Source: Alphaproteobacteria bacterium UBA3760
Lineage (GTDB): Bacteria; Pseudomonadota; Alphaproteobacteria; Rs-D84
Direction of reading: 5' to 3'
NCBI GenBank assembly: GCA_002371155.1
Contig: DFGC01000017.1
Coordinates: 382-8,525 of the forward strand
Length of the DNA: 8,144 nt
Shown: piece by piece, positions 5,396 to 8,144 of the stretch
Layout: each line of letters opens with the position of its first letter
Numbering within the stretch: the stretch's first letter is position 1
Notes under the pieces: model-generated
What the model saw: only the letters and a program-made list of their open reading frames with translations
Told to the model about the DNA's origin: nothing
Database searches by the model: none
Made by a program: the position numbers and the translations under genes

Positions 5396-6388
5396 ATGGA
5401 TAACAAGATTATTTTAACTGGAATTAAACCGACGGGCATGCCACATTTGGGCAACTATGTTGGGGCATTAAAACCATTGATTGCGCAATCGCAAACACAT
5501 AAAACTTTCGTTTTTATTGCGGATTTGCATGCGTTGAATTCTATTCATAACCCGGCCGAGATTAAACGGCATACTTATGAAATCGCGGCGTTGTTGATTG
5601 CGTTGGGATTAAATACAGATAACGCGATTTTGTTCCGGCAATCTGATATTGATGCGGTGTATAAATTAAACACTTTTTTAATGAATATAACACCCAAGGG
5701 CTTAATGAATCGCGCACATTCATACAAGGCGATGCTGGAAAAAAACGCGGCATTGGGCGATGACCCGGATAATGGTGTGAATATGGGGTTATATACATAT
5801 CCAATTTTAATGTCTGCGGATATTTTGTTGTATAATTCGGATATTGTGCCGGTTGGCGCGGATCAAAAACAGCATGTCGAATTCGCGCGTGATATTGCAG
5901 AATATTTTAATCGGACATATGGCGATGTGTTCAAATTGCCCGAACCACAAATCGGTCGTGATAATGGTTTAATACCGGGGTTAGATGGCCGGAAAATGAG
6001 TAAATCGTATGACAATACAATTCCGTTGTTTGCTCCAGAAAACGAATTAAAGAAAAAAATTATGCGTATAATTACCGACAGTAAATTGCCGACCGATGTG
6101 AAAAATCCGGATGAATCGACTATATTTTTATTGTATCGGCATTTTGCATCAGACAACGAAATTGCACACATGCGTGAACTGTTCGAAAAAGGTCAGATTG
6201 GTTATGGTGATGCGAAAAAAATGTTGTTTGAAAAAATAAATTCTGTGTTGGCGGCGCCACGCGAAAAATACGAATATTTAATGTCGCATACGGCGGAACT
6301 GGATAAAATATTGGCAGATGGCGCGACACGTGCGGATGTGGTGGCAAACAAAACCATTGAACGCGTTCGTCATGCAATGTTGGGATAA
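5396..6388 (+). CDS. trpS: Tryptophanyl-tRNA synthetase TrpRS
   Basis: A 330-residue class I aminoacyl-tRNA synthetase that charges tRNA-Trp. The Rossmann core begins with GIKPTGMPHLGNY (9-21), containing the HIGH-type motif HLGN (17-20). It continues with ADILL (141-145), VGADQKQH (153-160) for Trp/adenylate binding, and KMSKS (200-204) in GLDGRKMSKSYDN. The anticodon-binding helical domain follows, so the length is typical. The insert around 106-130 (RAHSYKAMLEKN... and DPDNGVNMGL) and the GLDGRKMSKSYDN form differ from the E. coli-type enzyme and resemble a second bacterial TrpRS subtype that I recall from some gammaproteobacteria and betaproteobacteria. The ATG at 5396 is preferred over the adjacent in-frame TTG at 5393, with AAAGG at 9-nt spacing. 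It is first in an operon with the SIMPL gene 22 bp downstream. Confidence 0.97.
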   Translation: MDNKIILTGIKPTGMPHLGNYVGALKPLIAQSQTHKTFVFIADLHALNSIHNPAEIKRHTYEIAALLIALGLNTDNAILFRQSDIDAVYKLNTFLMNITPKGLMNRAHSYKAMLEKNAALGDDPDNGVNMGLYTYPILMSADILLYNSDIVPVGADQKQHVEFARDIAEYFNRTYGDVFKLPEPQIGRDNGLIPGLDGRKMSKSYDNTIPLFAPENELKKKIMRIITDSKLPTDVKNPDESTIFLLYRHFASDNEIAHMRELFEKGQIGYGDAKKMLFEKINSVLAAPREKYEYLMSHTAELDKILADGATRADVVANKTIERVRHAMLG

Positions 6389-6410
6389 AAAAAACTAAGG
6401 GAGAGAGAAA

Positions 6411-7127
6411 ATGAAAAAATCAACAATTTGGATTTTGGGAATTGGATTGGTGGTGTTGGGCTGTTTTTATTTTGCACCCAAAACACATGGCACCGTATCG
6501 ACAAATGGGGAATGTTTAACCACCGCGCCACGCGACCGGATCGCGGTGACTTTGCGTGTCACGACATTGAATAAAAACGCATTGCAATCTATGCGTGATG
6601 CAACGGCAAAAATTGCAGAAATAAATTCTTATTTGGCGGGATTAGATGTGCGTGCCCAGACAACTGAATTTAATTCATATGAAAAAACCGAATGGAATCA
6701 CACAACGCAAAAATCTGTAAATTTGGGGACCGAAACGACCATCGCTGTCGAGGTTTCTGCGGATAATATGGATGTAATTGAACAGATATTAAATCAATTT
6801 GCGGGTCAACCAAATATCTATGTTGGAAATCTGCAAATGTTCACCAGCCAAGAAACATTAAAACCAATTATGGAAGATTGTTTGGAATCGGCGGTTAAAA
6901 ATGCGCGTGAACGCGCGGTGGCGTTGGTTGGTGGCGCAAATGGGCGCGTTGGAAAATTATTGTCGGTATCATATGGAAATGCGTCATATGATGTGCCAAC
7001 AACGAATTTTCGTGTGATGGCGACGGCGGCAAAAATGGAGGCAATGGACGCGGGTGCGTTTGGCACATTGACCAGCAAAGACACAAATGTTTCTGTCCAG
7101 GTTTCTGCGACATTTGAAATAAAGTAA
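6411..7127 (+). CDS. Membrane-anchored SIMPL-domain (DUF541) periplasmic protein
   Basis: A 238-residue protein with an N-terminal hydrophobic segment (about 5-21, after MKKS), followed by a SIMPL/DUF541-type domain. Seen in the sequence: an N-terminal beta region RIAVTLRVTT (43-52) after TNGEC; a helix with regular Ala/Ile; a YGN-like TTEFNSYEKTEW segment (84-95); the conserved helix AVKNARERAVALVGGANGRVGKLLSVSYG (about 161-189), the most typical part of SIMPL; and a final strand VSVQVSATFEI (227-237). VLGC (15-18) could be a poor lipobox, with Leu at -2, so either a signal anchor or a lipoprotein is possible. C35 and C157 could form a disulfide in the periplasm. SIMPL proteins have no uniform biochemical function. 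There is a strong ribosome binding site (TAAGGGAG, 6396-6403), and the next gene starts 1 bp after the stop. Confidence 0.85.
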   Translation: MKKSTIWILGIGLVVLGCFYFAPKTHGTVSTNGECLTTAPRDRIAVTLRVTTLNKNALQSMRDATAKIAEINSYLAGLDVRAQTTEFNSYEKTEWNHTTQKSVNLGTETTIAVEVSADNMDVIEQILNQFAGQPNIYVGNLQMFTSQETLKPIMEDCLESAVKNARERAVALVGGANGRVGKLLSVSYGNASYDVPTTNFRVMATAAKMEAMDAGAFGTLTSKDTNVSVQVSATFEIK

Positions 7128-7128
7128 A

Positions 7129-8055
7129 ATGAACGAAATTATTGATGATTTTACAGACTATATATTGCATGTAAAAAATTATTCATCGCATACGGCGGAT
7201 GCGTATGTGATGGATATTCACGATTTTTTGTCGTTCTATGTACGATGGGCAAATTGCGAAATTTTGCCAGATGATTTATCAAAAATGGATACGATTTGCT
7301 TTCGTGCATGGTTGGCCGATAGGGCGCGTCGCAATATGGCGCACAAATCAACCGCGCGTGCATTATCATCACTGCGAGCATTTTATAGATTTATCGGCAA
7401 AAAATATAATATCCAAAATGACGCAATTGGTTTGATATCTTCGCCACGTGTTCCGCGCAAATTGTCCAAGGCGATTGATGCGACCCGTGTTGCGGATATG
7501 AAATCTGCGCTGGGGGTAATTGATAAATTGCACCCATGGGTTGCGGCGCGCGATTGGGCATTGGTGATGGTTTTGTTTGGGTGTGGACTGCGTATATCCG
7601 AGGCATTATCATTAAAATTGTCTGATGTTAAAAATGCGCCAACAAATCTGCGCATAATGGGCAAGGGTCAAAAAGAACGCATTGTTCCGGTGTTGGCGGC
7701 GGTAAACGATGCGATACAAAAATATATCGACGAATGTCCGTATATGGGGGACGCGACAAAACCATTGTTTCGCAGTGTTCGTGGATTACCGATGTCGGCG
7801 CGTATGGCCGAAAAGGTTGTTGAAAACCTGCGCACATATTTACAATTGCCAGATTACCTGACACCGCACGCATTGCGCCATACATTTGCGACGGCATTGT
7901 TGGCGGGTGGGGCGGATTTACGCAGCCTGCAAGAATTACTGGGGCATGCATCGTTGTCCACAACACAATTATATACGCGCGTCAATATGGCGGAAATAAA
8001 TGATATTTACGCGCATGCACACCCGTTCGCACAAACCACCCCAGATAATAAATAG
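7129..8055 (+). CDS. XerC/XerD-type tyrosine recombinase
   Basis: A 308-residue site-specific recombinase of the Xer type, which resolves chromosome dimers at dif near the division site together with FtsK. The N-terminal SAM-like DNA-binding domain (about 1-105) carries YSSHTADAYVMD. The catalytic domain holds the complete active set: R155 (in FGCGLRISEAL), K179 (MGKGQKER), H247 and R250 (HALRHTF), H273 (LLGHASL) and the nucleophile Y282 (QLYTRV). The length matches chromosomal XerC/XerD (about 300), and it lacks the hallmarks of phage integrases. Whether it is XerC or XerD cannot be decided by eye, so no symbol is given. The ATG at 7129 follows the SIMPL stop by 1 bp with no clear ribosome binding site, suggesting translational coupling. 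It ends with TAG at 8053-8055. Confidence 0.93.
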   Translation: MNEIIDDFTDYILHVKNYSSHTADAYVMDIHDFLSFYVRWANCEILPDDLSKMDTICFRAWLADRARRNMAHKSTARALSSLRAFYRFIGKKYNIQNDAIGLISSPRVPRKLSKAIDATRVADMKSALGVIDKLHPWVAARDWALVMVLFGCGLRISEALSLKLSDVKNAPTNLRIMGKGQKERIVPVLAAVNDAIQKYIDECPYMGDATKPLFRSVRGLPMSARMAEKVVENLRTYLQLPDYLTPHALRHTFATALLAGGADLRSLQELLGHASLSTTQLYTRVNMAEINDIYAHAHPFAQTTPDNK

Positions 8056-8073
8056 TTTATTGAATTATTTTTA

Positions 8074-8144
8074 TCATTCTACCACGGGGCCTTCACCAAA
8101 TTCACCCGTGCCTTGGTTTGTAAAGAATTGTCCGCTTACAGTAT
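8074..8144 (-). CDS. C-terminal end of a convergent gene, unrecognised (partial)
   Basis: On the minus strand one frame is open from the window edge to a TGA at 8074-8076. It gives about 22 residues, rich in Gly and Glu and ending GTGEFGEGPVVE, while the other two minus-strand frames are closed within this stretch. It lies 18 bp from the end of the xer gene in convergent orientation. The fragment is too short for me to name a family. A chance open frame remains possible. Confidence 0.4.
   Translation of the reverse strand, partial: TVSGQFFTNQGTGEFGEGPVVE

Noticed and set aside
8083..8110. Hairpin CACGGG / CCCGTG as a terminator of the xer gene
   Set aside because: It has a 16-nt loop and no T-run, and the bases read better as the end of a convergent coding frame.

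Overview
The window looks like the chromosome of an AT-rich alphaproteobacterium, possibly host-associated or with a reduced genome. The main taxonomic evidence is a DUF1013/TrcR-family gene, a family I know only from Alphaproteobacteria. It lies directly upstream of rpoD. All reading frames use the standard code: TGG is Trp, CGG is Arg, and the stops are mainly TAA. The intergenic regions are short. Assignment below class level is not possible from sequence reading alone.

Left half, minus strand (211-4364). Reading in the direction of transcription, the order is: a short phosphate acetyl/butyryltransferase-like gene; a TrcR/DUF1013 regulator with a clear sigma-70 promoter; the primary sigma factor gene rpoD, 31 bp after trcR and probably in its operon; a hairpin that could be a terminator; and a diverged guanylate-kinase-like P-loop protein. 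Before these, at the left edge (8-107), is a cluster of small palindromes resembling a repetitive extragenic element.

Right half, plus strand (4486-8055). A SAM-binding DUF3419/BtaA-like protein is transcribed divergently from the phosphotransacylase-like gene. Its promoter has an exact TTGACA and an exact TATAAT, 18 bp apart. An apparent operon follows: trpS (tryptophanyl-tRNA synthetase), a membrane-anchored SIMPL-domain (DUF541) protein, and a XerC/XerD-type tyrosine recombinase with a complete catalytic set. The last ~70 bases read as the C-terminal end of a convergent gene.

Most of the genes are housekeeping: transcription initiation, tRNA charging and chromosome dimer resolution. I found no CRISPR array, toxin-antitoxin pair, prophage or defence system. 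The most notable observation is inside rpoD. Several residues of regions 2.3/2.4 that are nearly invariant in primary sigma factors and that melt and hold the -10 element are replaced (E. coli R423, Y425, W433 and R436 become Leu, Asn, Asn and Gln), yet the promoters visible here keep near-consensus -35 and -10 boxes. Second-tier observations are the compact phosphotransacylase-like and DUF3419-like divergent pair, the unusual TrpRS subtype and the diverged Gmk-like protein.
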